Shown here piece after piece: positions 25,617 to 32,795 of a stretch of 36,955 nucleotides of DNA (within the stretch, counting starts at the first letter, position 1; every line of letters starts with the position of its first letter). The position numbers and the translations under genes are program-made. Origin of the DNA: Curvibacter sp. PD_MW3 (GTDB lineage Bacteria; Pseudomonadota; Gammaproteobacteria; Burkholderiales; Burkholderiaceae_C); assembly GCA_002633085.1 (NCBI GenBank), contig NSIV01000016.1, positions 1 through 36,955 of the forward strand. The letters run 5' to 3'. Below the pieces are notes generated by a model. The model searched no databases. It was not told where the DNA came from and saw only the letters and a list, made by a program, of their open reading frames with translations.

Positions 25617-26636
25617 CTACAAAACCTGCAGCACCCGATCGGCGGTGATGTCGTTCAAACAGCGCAGATGGCCCAGCGGGCACTCGCGCTGGAAACAGGG
25701 CGCGCAGTCCAGCGGCGGCTGGTAAGCTGGGTCGTTCTTGAGCCAGATCACCCGCGCCTGGTTGCTCAGGGGCGGCGTGTGCAGCGGGCTGCTCGAACCG
25801 AAGAGGGCCACTTGCGGCACGTCCAGCGCTGCCGCCACATGCATGAGGCCGGTGTCGTTGCTCACCATGGCCTTGGCTGCTGCGATGAGACAAAAGGCGT
25901 CCAGCAAATCCGTGCTGCCGGCCAGATTGCGGCCGTTCTGACGCTGACCGGTATGGGCCAGCTGGATGATCGCGTCGCCCAGTGCCGCCTCCTTGCCCGA
26001 ACCGAGCAGCAGCACCGGCAGCTCGAGCCGTTGCGCCAGTTCGGCGAAGCGGGCCGCGGGCCAGCGCTTGGCCGGGCCGTACTCGGCGCCCGGCACGAAA
26101 ACGTAGTACGCGTCGCGCGACAAACCCAGCCGATCCAGCACGGCATCGCAACGGGCGGCTTCGACCCGCAAGTGCGGCCGGTCGCCCGCCACGTCCGGCT
26201 CGCCGCTGAGCGCCGAATAGAACGCCACCATGGGCGGGCGTTGCTGCTTCGGGGGATTTTTCAGCCGATGCGTCAGCAGGCCGAGACGCGCCTCGCCCAG
26301 ATAACCGACGCGCTTCGGAATACGGGCCAGAAAGGGCAACAAGGCGCTCTTGAGCGAGTTGGGCAGCACATAGGCCACGTCGAAGCGGCCTTGCATTTGC
26401 CGCGCCAGCGCGCGCCGCGCCTTGAGCTGCAGGCCGCCGTGGGCAAAAGGCAACTCGATGACCTCCGCCACCTGCGGCATCGCACGGTAGACAGGCGCCA
26501 CCCAGGGCAACGCCGCCACCGTGAGCCGCTCGCCGCGCGCGTGCAGGCGACGCAGCAGAGGCTCCGTCATCACCGCATCCCCAATCCACTGGGGCGCGAT
26601 GATGAGGGCGTTAGTGGCTTGCACCGAAGTGCTCAC
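25617..26636 (-). CDS. waaF: Lipopolysaccharide heptosyltransferase II (GT9)
   Basis: The 339-residue cytoplasmic-face enzyme adds the second heptose to the inner core of lipopolysaccharide. The N-terminal LIIAPQWIGDAVMTEPLLRR, the PGAEYGPAKRWP loop, the donor-site SNDTGLMHVAAAL and the C-terminal Cys cluster CAPCFQRECPLGHLRC match WaaF. The reading begins with GTG at 26636, which overlaps the zinc-finger gene by 26 bases; a second GTG four codons on is an alternative start. Neither has a strong binding site, so translation may be coupled to the upstream gene. Confidence 0.93.
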   Translation of the reverse strand: MSTSVQATNALIIAPQWIGDAVMTEPLLRRLHARGERLTVAALPWVAPVYRAMPQVAEVIELPFAHGGLQLKARRALARQMQGRFDVAYVLPNSLKSALLPFLARIPKRVGYLGEARLGLLTHRLKNPPKQQRPPMVAFYSALSGEPDVAGDRPHLRVEAARCDAVLDRLGLSRDAYYVFVPGAEYGPAKRWPAARFAELAQRLELPVLLLGSGKEAALGDAIIQLAHTGQRQNGRNLAGSTDLLDAFCLIAAAKAMVSNDTGLMHVAAALDVPQVALFGSSSPLHTPPLSNQARVIWLKNDPAYQPPLDCAPCFQRECPLGHLRCLNDITADRVLQVL

Positions 26637-26817
26637 CCGCTTTCAGCTTGTAGACCGTGCCGCAATAGGGGCACTTGGCCTCACCGGTTCGTGCCACGTC
26701 CAGATACACCTTGGGGTGGCTGCTCCACAGCTTCATGTCTGCCTGGGGGTTGGGACAGAAGACCCCACCCTGGTGGTTCAGATCCTTGGCCAGCAGTTCA
26801 ACCGTTTGCTTGCTCAT
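26611..26817 (-). CDS. Small zinc-finger protein (zf-CHCC type)
   Basis: The 68-residue protein contains FCPNP, a central WSSHPKVYLD and a C-terminal CPYCGTVYKL, giving the Cys-His-Cys-Cys zinc site of the zf-CHCC family. This family includes a subunit of mitochondrial complex I. The bacterial role is not settled. The start at 26817 (MSKQTVELLAKDL) matches relatives; the open frame continues upstream to 26934, but that part is repeat C and should not be annotated. It lies between ilvE and waaF on the same strand and overlaps waaF. Confidence 0.88.
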   Translation of the reverse strand: MSKQTVELLAKDLNHQGGVFCPNPQADMKLWSSHPKVYLDVARTGEAKCPYCGTVYKLKAGEHFGASH

Positions 26818-26865
26818 AAATGCCTCGCTTCTACTTCTAATGACGCGATCTTGGGGCCTAACCGC

Positions 26866-26957
26866 GAAACGCCGTGGAACCGGCTCCGCCGGTCCACTGG
26901 CGTTGCCCCCTGCAAGGGGGTGGCGCAGCGACACGAAGTGCGCGCAGCCTGGGGGTG
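26866..26957 (-). repeat. Stop-adjacent REP-like element, copy C
   Basis: On the minus strand the element follows the ilvE stop codon directly with CACCCCCAGGCTGCG. It has stems CAC-GAA-GTG type, CCCCCT/AGGGGG (26906-26920 on plus) and CCGGC-GGA-GCCGG (26880-26892 on plus), and ends GGTTCCACGGCGTTTCG. It is the most regular of the three copies. It separates ilvE from the zinc-finger gene. Confidence 0.78.
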
Positions 26958-27896
26958 TTAAACCTTCGTCAACCAGTGGGCGTATTTCGGATTGCGTCCA
27001 TTGACGATGTCAAAGAACGCGTTCTGGATCTTCTCCGTGATCGGGCCGCGGCTGCCGGTGCCAATCTCGACGCGGTCCAACTCGCGGATTGGTGTCACTT
27101 CGGCCGCCGTGCCGGTGAAGAAGGCTTCATCGGCGATGTAGACCTCGTCGCGCGTGATGCGCTTTTGCACCACTTCCAGCCCCAGGTCCTTGCAGATGTG
27201 CAGCACGGTGTTGCGGGTGATGCCATTGAGCGCGCCGGCCGACAGATCGGGGGTGTAGACCACGCCGCCCTTGATGATGAACACGTTCTCGCCCGAGCCT
27301 TCGGAGACGAAGCCGGCCGAATCCAGCAGCAGCGCCTCGTCGTAGCCATCATCGGTGGCTTCGGTATTGGCCAGGATGGAGTTGCTGTAGTTGCTCACCG
27401 CCTTGGCCTGCGTCATCGTGATGTTGACGTGGTGGCGGTTGTAGCTGCTGGTCTTAACGCGAATGCCCTTGGTGATGCCGTCTTCGCCGAGGTAGGCGCC
27501 CCAGGCCCAGGCCGCCACCATCACGTGGATGGTGTTGCCCTTGGGCGAAACGCCCAACTTCTTGTCGCCGATCCAGGTCAGCGGACGCAGGTAGCAGCTC
27601 TCCAGCTTGTTCTCGCGCACCACCGCCTTCTGCGCTTCGTTCACCTGCTCCTGGGTGAACGGGATCTTCATGCGCAGGATCTTGGCGCTGTTGAACAGGC
27701 GCTCGGTGTGGTCCTGCAGCCGAAAGATCGCCGTGCCGTTGACGGTGTTGTAGGCGCGCACGCCCTCGAAAGCGCCGCAACCGTAGTGCAAGGTGTGGGT
27801 CAGCACGTGGATCTTGGCATCGCGCCAATCCACCATCTGGCCATCCATCCAGATTTTTCCATCACGGTCGGACATCGAGGTAGGTAGGGGACTCAT
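26958..27896 (-). CDS. ilvE: Branched-chain amino acid aminotransferase
   Basis: The 312-residue PLP enzyme makes leucine, isoleucine and valine from their keto acids with glutamate. The cofactor Lys is K165 in MTQAKAVSNY. The class IV pattern SAGFVSEGSGENVFIIKGG and the N-terminal THTLHYGCGAFEGVRAY are clear. AAGGAAA sits 6 bases before the ATG at 27896. A second Met seven codons in (MSDRDGKIW) would suit the family but has no better binding site. It probably leads a unit with the zinc-finger and waaF genes, with repeat C in between. Confidence 0.96.
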   Translation of the reverse strand: MSPLPTSMSDRDGKIWMDGQMVDWRDAKIHVLTHTLHYGCGAFEGVRAYNTVNGTAIFRLQDHTERLFNSAKILRMKIPFTQEQVNEAQKAVVRENKLESCYLRPLTWIGDKKLGVSPKGNTIHVMVAAWAWGAYLGEDGITKGIRVKTSSYNRHHVNITMTQAKAVSNYSNSILANTEATDDGYDEALLLDSAGFVSEGSGENVFIIKGGVVYTPDLSAGALNGITRNTVLHICKDLGLEVVQKRITRDEVYIADEAFFTGTAAEVTPIRELDRVEIGTGSRGPITEKIQNAFFDIVNGRNPKYAHWLTKV

Positions 27897-27947
27897 CGGT
27901 ACTTTCCTTAGAAGGGCGAGGCAAGCGAACTTGCAAAAACGTTGATT

Positions 27948-28382
27948 TTACGGCGCGGGTGCGGGCGGGGTGGTTGTGGTGGCATCCACGGGCTGTGCCG
28001 GGCGGACCAGCTCCCAGGTCACCAGCTTGCCCTGCCGGAATTCGCAGGTCACGAAGGACTCGGAGGCGTCGGTCCAGCGAAACAACTCAGGCTGGCTGTC
28101 CTTGGGGCTGACCAATTCGCCCAAGGCGCGCGTCATGGCCACCACATGCAACAGGTTAACGCCGGGCTTGAGCTTGGCGTTGAGCATGACGGCACTGTCG
28201 ACAAAACCGATCGGCCGGTCGGTGGCGCGTTTGAGGACCTGCATCATGCGGGTGAAGTGCAGCAGCAGCCACATCACCAACGCCCCCAGGGCGATGGCCA
28301 CGCCGCCCCAACCATACGCCCGGTACGCCACGACGACCAGCACCACACTGGCGATCGGCACAAAGATTTTCTGAAATTGCAT
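27948..28382 (-). CDS. Small inner-membrane protein of unknown function
   Basis: The 144-residue protein has two adjacent hydrophobic segments at about residues 7-22 and 25-42. A soluble part follows (VLKRATDRPIGFVDSAVML and a Trp-containing stretch), with a Pro, Thr and Ala rich end (TTTTPPAPAP). GGGGG precedes the ATG. I do not recognise a characterised family. It lies between ilvE and the QseC-like gene on the same strand, with gaps of 51 and 26 bases, so it may be carried on either transcript. Confidence 0.72.
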   Translation of the reverse strand: MQFQKIFVPIASVVLVVVAYRAYGWGGVAIALGALVMWLLLHFTRMMQVLKRATDRPIGFVDSAVMLNAKLKPGVNLLHVVAMTRALGELVSPKDSQPELFRWTDASESFVTCEFRQGKLVTWELVRPAQPVDATTTTPPAPAP

Positions 28383-28408
28383 ACCCCCGATTTTGACTCA
28401 CTGGGGCA

Positions 28409-29773
28409 TCAGTCACCCCGGCTCTGCGCGGGCGCAGGCCAGGACACCGAGACAGCCAGCCCGCCCCATCGGGCCGAAACCGCCGTCTGGACCTGGGCAC
28501 CGCACACCTGGGCAATGCGTCTGACGATGGACCAGCCCAGGCCGCTGCCCGGCTGCGCATGGCCTGGCACCCGGTAAAACCGCTCGCCCAGCCGCGCCAT
28601 CTCCGGCGCCGTCATGCCGGCACCGCTGTCTTCCACCTGCAAAAGCGGCTGCCCTTTCTCAAGCGCCACGCGCACCTGGACCGTGGCGCCGTCCGGGCTG
28701 TACCGCATGGCGTTGTCGACCAGATTGCGCAACAGAACACCCAGCAACAGCTCGCTGCCCGCCACCCGGCATGGCTCGCCCGCATCGAGTTCGAGCTGTT
28801 GATGGCGCGCCAGGGCGGCCGGCGCCAGTTCTGCCAGAACACGACGGGCCAGCCCTGTCAGATCTACCAGATCGGTCGCACCGGCCGGTGTTGCCTCCAG
28901 CCGCGCCAGCGTCAGCAACTGTTCGACCAGATGGGTCGCACGGTCGCAGCCGGCCAGCGTGGTCTGCAGAGCCTGCTGGCGTTGTGCGGCATCGGCACCA
29001 GCGCCCAAGGCCACCTGGGCCTGGGCCCGGATGGCGGCAATCGGTGTGCGCAGCTCATGGGCTGCATCCGCCGTGAAGCGGCGTTCCGACTCCAGCATGC
29101 GCTCAATGCGCCCGAACAGGCCATTGAGCGCCTGAACGAGTGGCTGCATTTCAGCGGGTACATCCTGGAGCACCAACGGCTCCAGCGCCTCGGGCCGCCT
29201 CTGGCCCAGCACCTCGCTGAGATGCCGCAGCGGCAGCAGGCCGCGCCGGACAGCCAGCCAGCCGGCCAGCGCCAGCAAGGGCAAGGCGAACATCAGTGGC
29301 AGCAACACACTGCGCAGCACGGCGCGCAGGATCGCGCTGCGCGACGCCATCTGTTCGCCCACGAACACCTGCACGTCGCGCTCGGCCCCCTGGGTTGCGA
29401 ACACACGCCATTCGGAACCGTCGGCCAGGTGCACGGTGGAAAATCCGCGCTCGTTCTCGCTCAGCGGCCCGGCACCGGCCTGGGCGGAGCGCTGCACCAG
29501 CTCGCCTTCGTGGAACACCTGGAAGATCACGCGCGGCGCATACTTGTGCAGCGAAGGCGCATCGGCCACCTTGTCGTCATCGTGGTACGCCGCCTGCTGC
29601 ACCACCAGCAAGGCAGCCGCCTGGGCCAGATGGCCATCCAGCAACTCATCGAGTTCATGGCGCGCATCACGCCAGATCAGCACGGCCGCGGCCAGCCACA
29701 CCACAGCAGCAAACCCCAGCACCAACACCAATAGGCGTGCCTGCAGGGAATGGAGAGAGGGCCGCACCGTCAT
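28409..29773 (-). CDS. qseC: Sensor histidine kinase, QseC-like
   Basis: The 454-residue kinase has two membrane helices (about residues 14-32 and 165-187) flanking a periplasmic domain of about 130 residues. A HAMP-like linker follows. The phospho-acceptor His239 lies in the QseC-type box RRFTADAAHELRTPIAA. The ATP domain has NLVDNAMRYSPDG, EDSGAGM and GSGLGWSIV. The layout and the DAAHELRTP box resemble E. coli QseC. The ATG at 29773 overlaps the regulator stop (ATGA), so the pair is translationally coupled. It is the last gene of the cytochrome cluster. Confidence 0.9.
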   Translation of the reverse strand: MTVRPSLHSLQARLLVLVLGFAAVVWLAAAVLIWRDARHELDELLDGHLAQAAALLVVQQAAYHDDDKVADAPSLHKYAPRVIFQVFHEGELVQRSAQAGAGPLSENERGFSTVHLADGSEWRVFATQGAERDVQVFVGEQMASRSAILRAVLRSVLLPLMFALPLLALAGWLAVRRGLLPLRHLSEVLGQRRPEALEPLVLQDVPAEMQPLVQALNGLFGRIERMLESERRFTADAAHELRTPIAAIRAQAQVALGAGADAAQRQQALQTTLAGCDRATHLVEQLLTLARLEATPAGATDLVDLTGLARRVLAELAPAALARHQQLELDAGEPCRVAGSELLLGVLLRNLVDNAMRYSPDGATVQVRVALEKGQPLLQVEDSGAGMTAPEMARLGERFYRVPGHAQPGSGLGWSIVRRIAQVCGAQVQTAVSARWGGLAVSVSWPAPAQSRGD

Positions 29774-30441
29774 GCCGCCTCCGGGTCGCGCAGCACGACG
29801 TAGCCCACGCCCCGCACGGTCTGGATCAGGTCCGGCTGCAGCTTGCGGCGCAAGTGGTGGATGTGGACCTCGACCGCGTTGCTGTCCACTTCATGGCCCC
29901 AGCTGTAAAGCTGCTCCTCCAGCTGTTCGCGGGACATGACGCGGCCCGCATTGCGCATCAGCGCATGCAGCAAATCGAATTCGCGCGTCGACAGGGCCAC
30001 AGTCTGGCCATTCAGGCTGACCTGGCGCGCCGCCGGCTCCAGCAACACCTCGCCGCAGCGCAAACTGTCCTGCATCTGGCCGTGCGCGCGACGCACCAGC
30101 GAACGCAGCCGGGCCCCCAGCTCATGCAAGTCGACCGGCTTGATCACATAGTCATCCGCACCCAGATCCAGACCGCGAATGCGGTCGGGTACGGCGTCAC
30201 GCGCGGTCAGCACCAGCACCGGTGTGGCCACCCGGCGCGCACGCAAGGCCTGCAGCACATCCAGCCCGTCCTTCCGCGGCAAGCCGAGGTCCAGCACACC
30301 CGCAGCGTATGCACCGGAGATCAGTTCCCGTTCGGCGGCTTCGCCGTCACGCACCCAATCGACCTGAAAGCCCAACTGCCGCAGGCCGGCCCGCAAGCCA
30401 TCGCCCAGCATGGCATCGTCTTCCGCCAGCAGGATTCGCAT
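29770..30441 (-). CDS. qseB: OmpR-family response regulator, QseB-like
   Basis: The 223-residue regulator begins MRILLAEDDAMLGDGLRAGL and carries the phospho-acceptor Asp51 in GVLDLGLPRKDG. The C-terminal winged helix contains MRNAGRVMSREQLEEQLYSW and DSNAVEVHIHHLRRKL. These two stretches are very close to E. coli QseB. CGGAGG lies 7 bases before the ATG. A TTAA-type tandem box of the class bound by QseB and PmrA lies upstream of the SHP gene (32248-32264), pointing to autoregulation of the whole block. Confidence 0.9.
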   Translation of the reverse strand: MRILLAEDDAMLGDGLRAGLRQLGFQVDWVRDGEAAERELISGAYAAGVLDLGLPRKDGLDVLQALRARRVATPVLVLTARDAVPDRIRGLDLGADDYVIKPVDLHELGARLRSLVRRAHGQMQDSLRCGEVLLEPAARQVSLNGQTVALSTREFDLLHALMRNAGRVMSREQLEEQLYSWGHEVDSNAVEVHIHHLRRKLQPDLIQTVRGVGYVVLRDPEAA

Positions 30442-30500
30442 CCCATGCCTCCGCAGTTGTTCAATGAAACGCTATTTTTGCATTGCGCGGGGCCACGCCC

Positions 30501-31259
30501 TCAATCGTCATCTTCAGCATTGACGTTATGGGTTGATGCACCACTCCAAACCTGGGCCGGCACCAGGCCCTTGGGCGACTGTTGCCACTCCCACGCCCAG
30601 AAAGCCAGCACCGCGACCAAGAGCAGCATGGCCAGCAGCCCGTGGTTGCGCTGCACCAGATCGGGACCAGCGCCCTCCACCCGGCCGCTCACCATGTTCA
30701 TGGCCAGGTTCTTCCGGCGCAGCAAGCTCAGGCCGGCGATCAGGGCCAAGTGTCCCAGCACCACCACCAGGAAGGTGTTACCCACAAACTCGTGCAATTC
30801 CTCCAACCAGTCGCCACCCCACTCGTTGTAGGTGGCATAACCGGACAAGGTGAGCGGCAGCACCAGCGCCAGCAAGCTCACGACCGCCAGGGCCATCAGC
30901 AGGTACTGGCCTTGGCGCCAGTTCACCGAACCGGCCGATTCGCCCCGTGCCGCCGACAGCGCGGACCGTACCCACTGTGGCCCGCCTGCGAGTTTGCGCA
31001 GCAGCAGCGACAGGCGCGCCTGTCGCGGACCCAGCAGTCCGTAGATCACGCGAAAGCCCAGCAGCCCGGCCATGGTGTAGCCCAGCGTGACATGCAAGAG
31101 CCGCCAGCGCTCGCCATCTGCCGTGAGATAGGCCCCGAGAAAACTCAGGGCAAACAGCCAGTGGAACACGCGGGTGGGGGCATCCACCACCCGGCGCGTC
31201 CGTTGCGTCATGGGACGGCTTGAGGCCGCCGATGTGTCCAGTGAGGTACTCACGTTCAT
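30501..31259 (-). CDS. Membrane cytochrome b (b561 / hydrogenase b-type fold)
   Basis: The 252-residue protein has four main hydrophobic segments and a fifth near the end. His residues for heme are placed in the first (RVFHWLFALSF), second (RLLHVTLGYTMAGLLGFR) and later helices (LHEFVGNTFLVVVLGH). This is the pattern of cytochrome b561-like quinol oxidising subunits. It lies between the diheme cytochrome and the QseB-like gene, with 15- and 59-base gaps. The likely job is to pass electrons from the quinone pool to DHC. The start could also be the Met at residue 17. Confidence 0.88.
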   Translation of the reverse strand: MNVSTSLDTSAASSRPMTQRTRRVVDAPTRVFHWLFALSFLGAYLTADGERWRLLHVTLGYTMAGLLGFRVIYGLLGPRQARLSLLLRKLAGGPQWVRSALSAARGESAGSVNWRQGQYLLMALAVVSLLALVLPLTLSGYATYNEWGGDWLEELHEFVGNTFLVVVLGHLALIAGLSLLRRKNLAMNMVSGRVEGAGPDLVQRNHGLLAMLLLVAVLAFWAWEWQQSPKGLVPAQVWSGASTHNVNAEDDD

Positions 31260-31274
31260 TATGTTCTTTCAGGT

Positions 31275-31781
31275 TCAATCCGGCCAATGGCGGCGAAAGC
31301 GCGCATCCAGGCCTTGGGGGAAAGTGATTTCGGATTCGCGGAAACTGCCCTGGTCCGCACGCGTGTGGCACGCGGCGCAGTTGGCTGCACTCTTGACGGC
31401 GGCCTGCTTCCAGATTTGCGGCGCCACCTCGCGGTGCTTGCGAACAAACCAGGCAGACTGGCTGATGCGGTCTTGCGGCGGTTCTTCGCTCACGCGTTTG
31501 TAGGTGCCGGCGTTGGCCTGCAACCAGGTACCGATGTCGCGCACACTGGCCTCATCCAGAGAGGCATCGGTGCCGTAGTGTTTGTCGAGCGTGCTCATCA
31601 AACGCCGCCATGAAGCCGCGGGCAGCATGCCGGGCGGGTAGGCAATATGGCAGGCCGCGCACTCCTGCTGGTACTTGGGCAGCAGCGGCACGCTCGCCCG
31701 CCCAGAGTCCGCGTGCACGGCAGCGCCGCACGCCAGCAGCAGTGCCGTCAGTGCAAGCGGTTTGATGCTGAAATGTGTCAT
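31275..31781 (-). CDS. Diheme cytochrome c (DHC family), periplasmic
   Basis: The 168-residue protein has a signal peptide ending near AAVHA (residue 24) and two c-type heme sites, CAACH at 41-45 and CAACH at 135-139. The spacing and the PPGMLPAASWRRLMSTLDKHYG stretch (read in two parts) fit the DHC family, first studied in Rhodobacter sphaeroides as the electron donor to SHP. AAGGAC lies before the ATG at 31781; nine codons of open frame upstream are not supported. The SHP gene is 30 bases upstream and the cytochrome b gene 15 bases downstream. Confidence 0.92.
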   Translation of the reverse strand: MTHFSIKPLALTALLLACGAAVHADSGRASVPLLPKYQQECAACHIAYPPGMLPAASWRRLMSTLDKHYGTDASLDEASVRDIGTWLQANAGTYKRVSEEPPQDRISQSAWFVRKHREVAPQIWKQAAVKSAANCAACHTRADQGSFRESEITFPQGLDARFRRHWPD

Positions 31782-31811
31782 ACGGGTCCTTCGGTTGCGT
31801 GGGTCCATGGC

Positions 31812-32213
31812 TCAGCGCTTGAGCGTCAGCAACCAGGACAGCACATCGGCCTTCTCCCCCGGCGTGCAGACGCGTCCCAGCACGTCATTGCAGTTGCGTC
31901 GAAACCACTTCTCGGTCTTGGCGGCGTCGGTGAAACGATCCGGATTGAAGGCCGGCGCCAGCGGCGCGATCGGCTTGCCGGTGCTGGCGTGCTTGCCCTC
32001 GGCGCTGGCCGTGTCGGTATGGCAGGAGGCACAGCTCCAGTCCTTGCCATGCCGGCTGGTAAAGAATTGCTGGCCGCGTTGCGACTGGGCGGCAGCACCC
32101 GCCTGCACGGTGTAGGCCGCCAATTGCTCGGCGGGTGTCACCGCGTAGGCCAACGGGCTCAGCATCAAAGCAGCCCAAAGTCCGATACGTACCCACGATG
32201 TCAAGTGATCCAT
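31812..32213 (-). CDS. shp: SHP-type monoheme cytochrome c (DUF1924)
   Basis: The 133-residue exported protein has a signal peptide to about residue 24 and one heme site CASCH at 61-65. The C-terminal RRNCNDVLGRVCTPGEKADV is the DUF1924 signature. In Rhodobacter SHP an Asn from this region is the sixth heme ligand and moves away when oxygen or nitric oxide binds; N107 or N109 would be its equivalent, and C108 and C116 could form a disulfide. GGAGG lies before the ATG, inside a perfect 7-bp inverted repeat (32209-32227). It is followed by DHC and cytochrome b genes, its expected redox partners. Confidence 0.9.
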   Translation of the reverse strand: MDHLTSWVRIGLWAALMLSPLAYAVTPAEQLAAYTVQAGAAAQSQRGQQFFTSRHGKDWSCASCHTDTASAEGKHASTGKPIAPLAPAFNPDRFTDAAKTEKWFRRNCNDVLGRVCTPGEKADVLSWLLTLKR

Positions 32214-32227
32214 GGAACCTCCATGGA
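32209..32227 (-). promoter_or_regulatory. Hairpin over the SHP ribosome binding site and start codon
   Basis: On the message strand TCCATGG-AGGTT-CCATGGA is a perfect 7-bp stem with a 5-base loop. The stem holds the SHP start codon and the first G pair of GGAGG, and the loop shows AGG. A second ATG in the left arm opens a seven-codon frame. Folding would reduce SHP translation; release by a protein, RNA or heat is conjecture. Confidence 0.45.
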
Positions 32228-32247
32228 CGCCATCGTAGGTAGCCCGG

Positions 32248-32264
32248 ATTAAGCTTTTCTTAAC
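32248..32264. promoter_or_regulatory. Tandem TTAA box of the PmrA/QseB class upstream of SHP
   Basis: The plus strand reads ATTAAG-CTTTT-CTTAAC. The two TTAA hexamers are 11 bases apart, which fits the HTTAAD-N5-HTTAAD site of PmrA/QseB-type regulators with one end-position mismatch. The centre is about 43 bases before the SHP start codon. TACGAT (32232-32237, minus strand) could be the matching -10. A QseB-like regulator is encoded in the same cluster. Confidence 0.55.
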
Positions 32265-32296
32265 GAGGCCTGGCCTCCAGCGAAGCCGGTGAGTGG

Positions 32297-32647
32297 CTAG
32301 GCCTTGTCGTCCGGCCCGGTGCTGCGCGGTCGCTCGCTGTGCGACACGGCGTAGCTGTCAGCGGCATAGGCCGGCCCCTTCATCACCATCACGATGACGC
32401 AGCCAATACCCACTGTCACCACAGCGGTCCAATGAAACAGCACCACCCCGACAACCATGTAATCCGCCATTTGCAGCCAGCGCTCGCCGGCCGGCGTCGA
32501 AACATCCACCTGCCAGTGCAGCACGGCCAAGGCGGCCAAGGGCAGCACCGTGCCCACCGCAAAAAACAGCGGCAGCTTGCGCCAGATGGCCCACTCCAGG
32601 CCTGTGACGGCCCGCTGGGAGCCAGGAATTTTTCGCAACCAGTTCAT
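32297..32647 (-). CDS. Small two-helix membrane protein upstream of SHP
   Basis: The 116-residue protein has two hydrophobic segments (about residues 24-42 and 64-88) joined by a periplasmic loop, and a polar C-terminus. A His at the end of the first helix (AVLHWQ) and one in the second (VLFHWTAV) could bind a cofactor, but no known family is recognised. AAAGG precedes the ATG at 32647; 26 upstream codons of open frame look unsupported. An FNR-like site lies 56 bases upstream. It is the first gene on the strand that leads into the SHP-DHC-cytochrome b-QseBC genes, with an 83-base gap to SHP. Confidence 0.75.
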   Translation of the reverse strand: MNWLRKIPGSQRAVTGLEWAIWRKLPLFFAVGTVLPLAALAVLHWQVDVSTPAGERWLQMADYMVVGVVLFHWTAVVTVGIGCVIVMVMKGPAYAADSYAVSHSERPRSTGPDDKA

Positions 32648-32702
32648 GGGAGTGCCTTTGCTGGAGAACCTTTTGATTGTGCGAACAATGCCCTGCTTTT
32701 GC

Positions 32703-32716
32703 TTGATCAATGTCAA
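32703..32716. promoter_or_regulatory. FNR/Dnr-type site
   Basis: TTGAT-CAAT-GTCAA matches the TTGAT-N4-ATCAA consensus at 9 of 10 positions. Its centre is 32709.5. A CACAAT -10-like hexamer on the minus strand (32676-32681) would place the start about 41.5 bases from the centre, the class II geometry for FNR activation of the gene at 32647. The plus-strand gene at 32796 is also within range. Confidence 0.5.
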
Positions 32717-32795
32717 TCCACCCACGTTCCCTGCTTGGTCTTTGCGCCAGCAAGGACTATCCTCAAACTCTAAATTCCAGTTTCAGGAGCGCCTC

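Noticed and set aside
32550..32795. N-terminal extension of the second glycine-zipper gene
   Set aside because: The extension has no family sequence, and CAGGAG plus a signal peptide mark the ATG at 32796.
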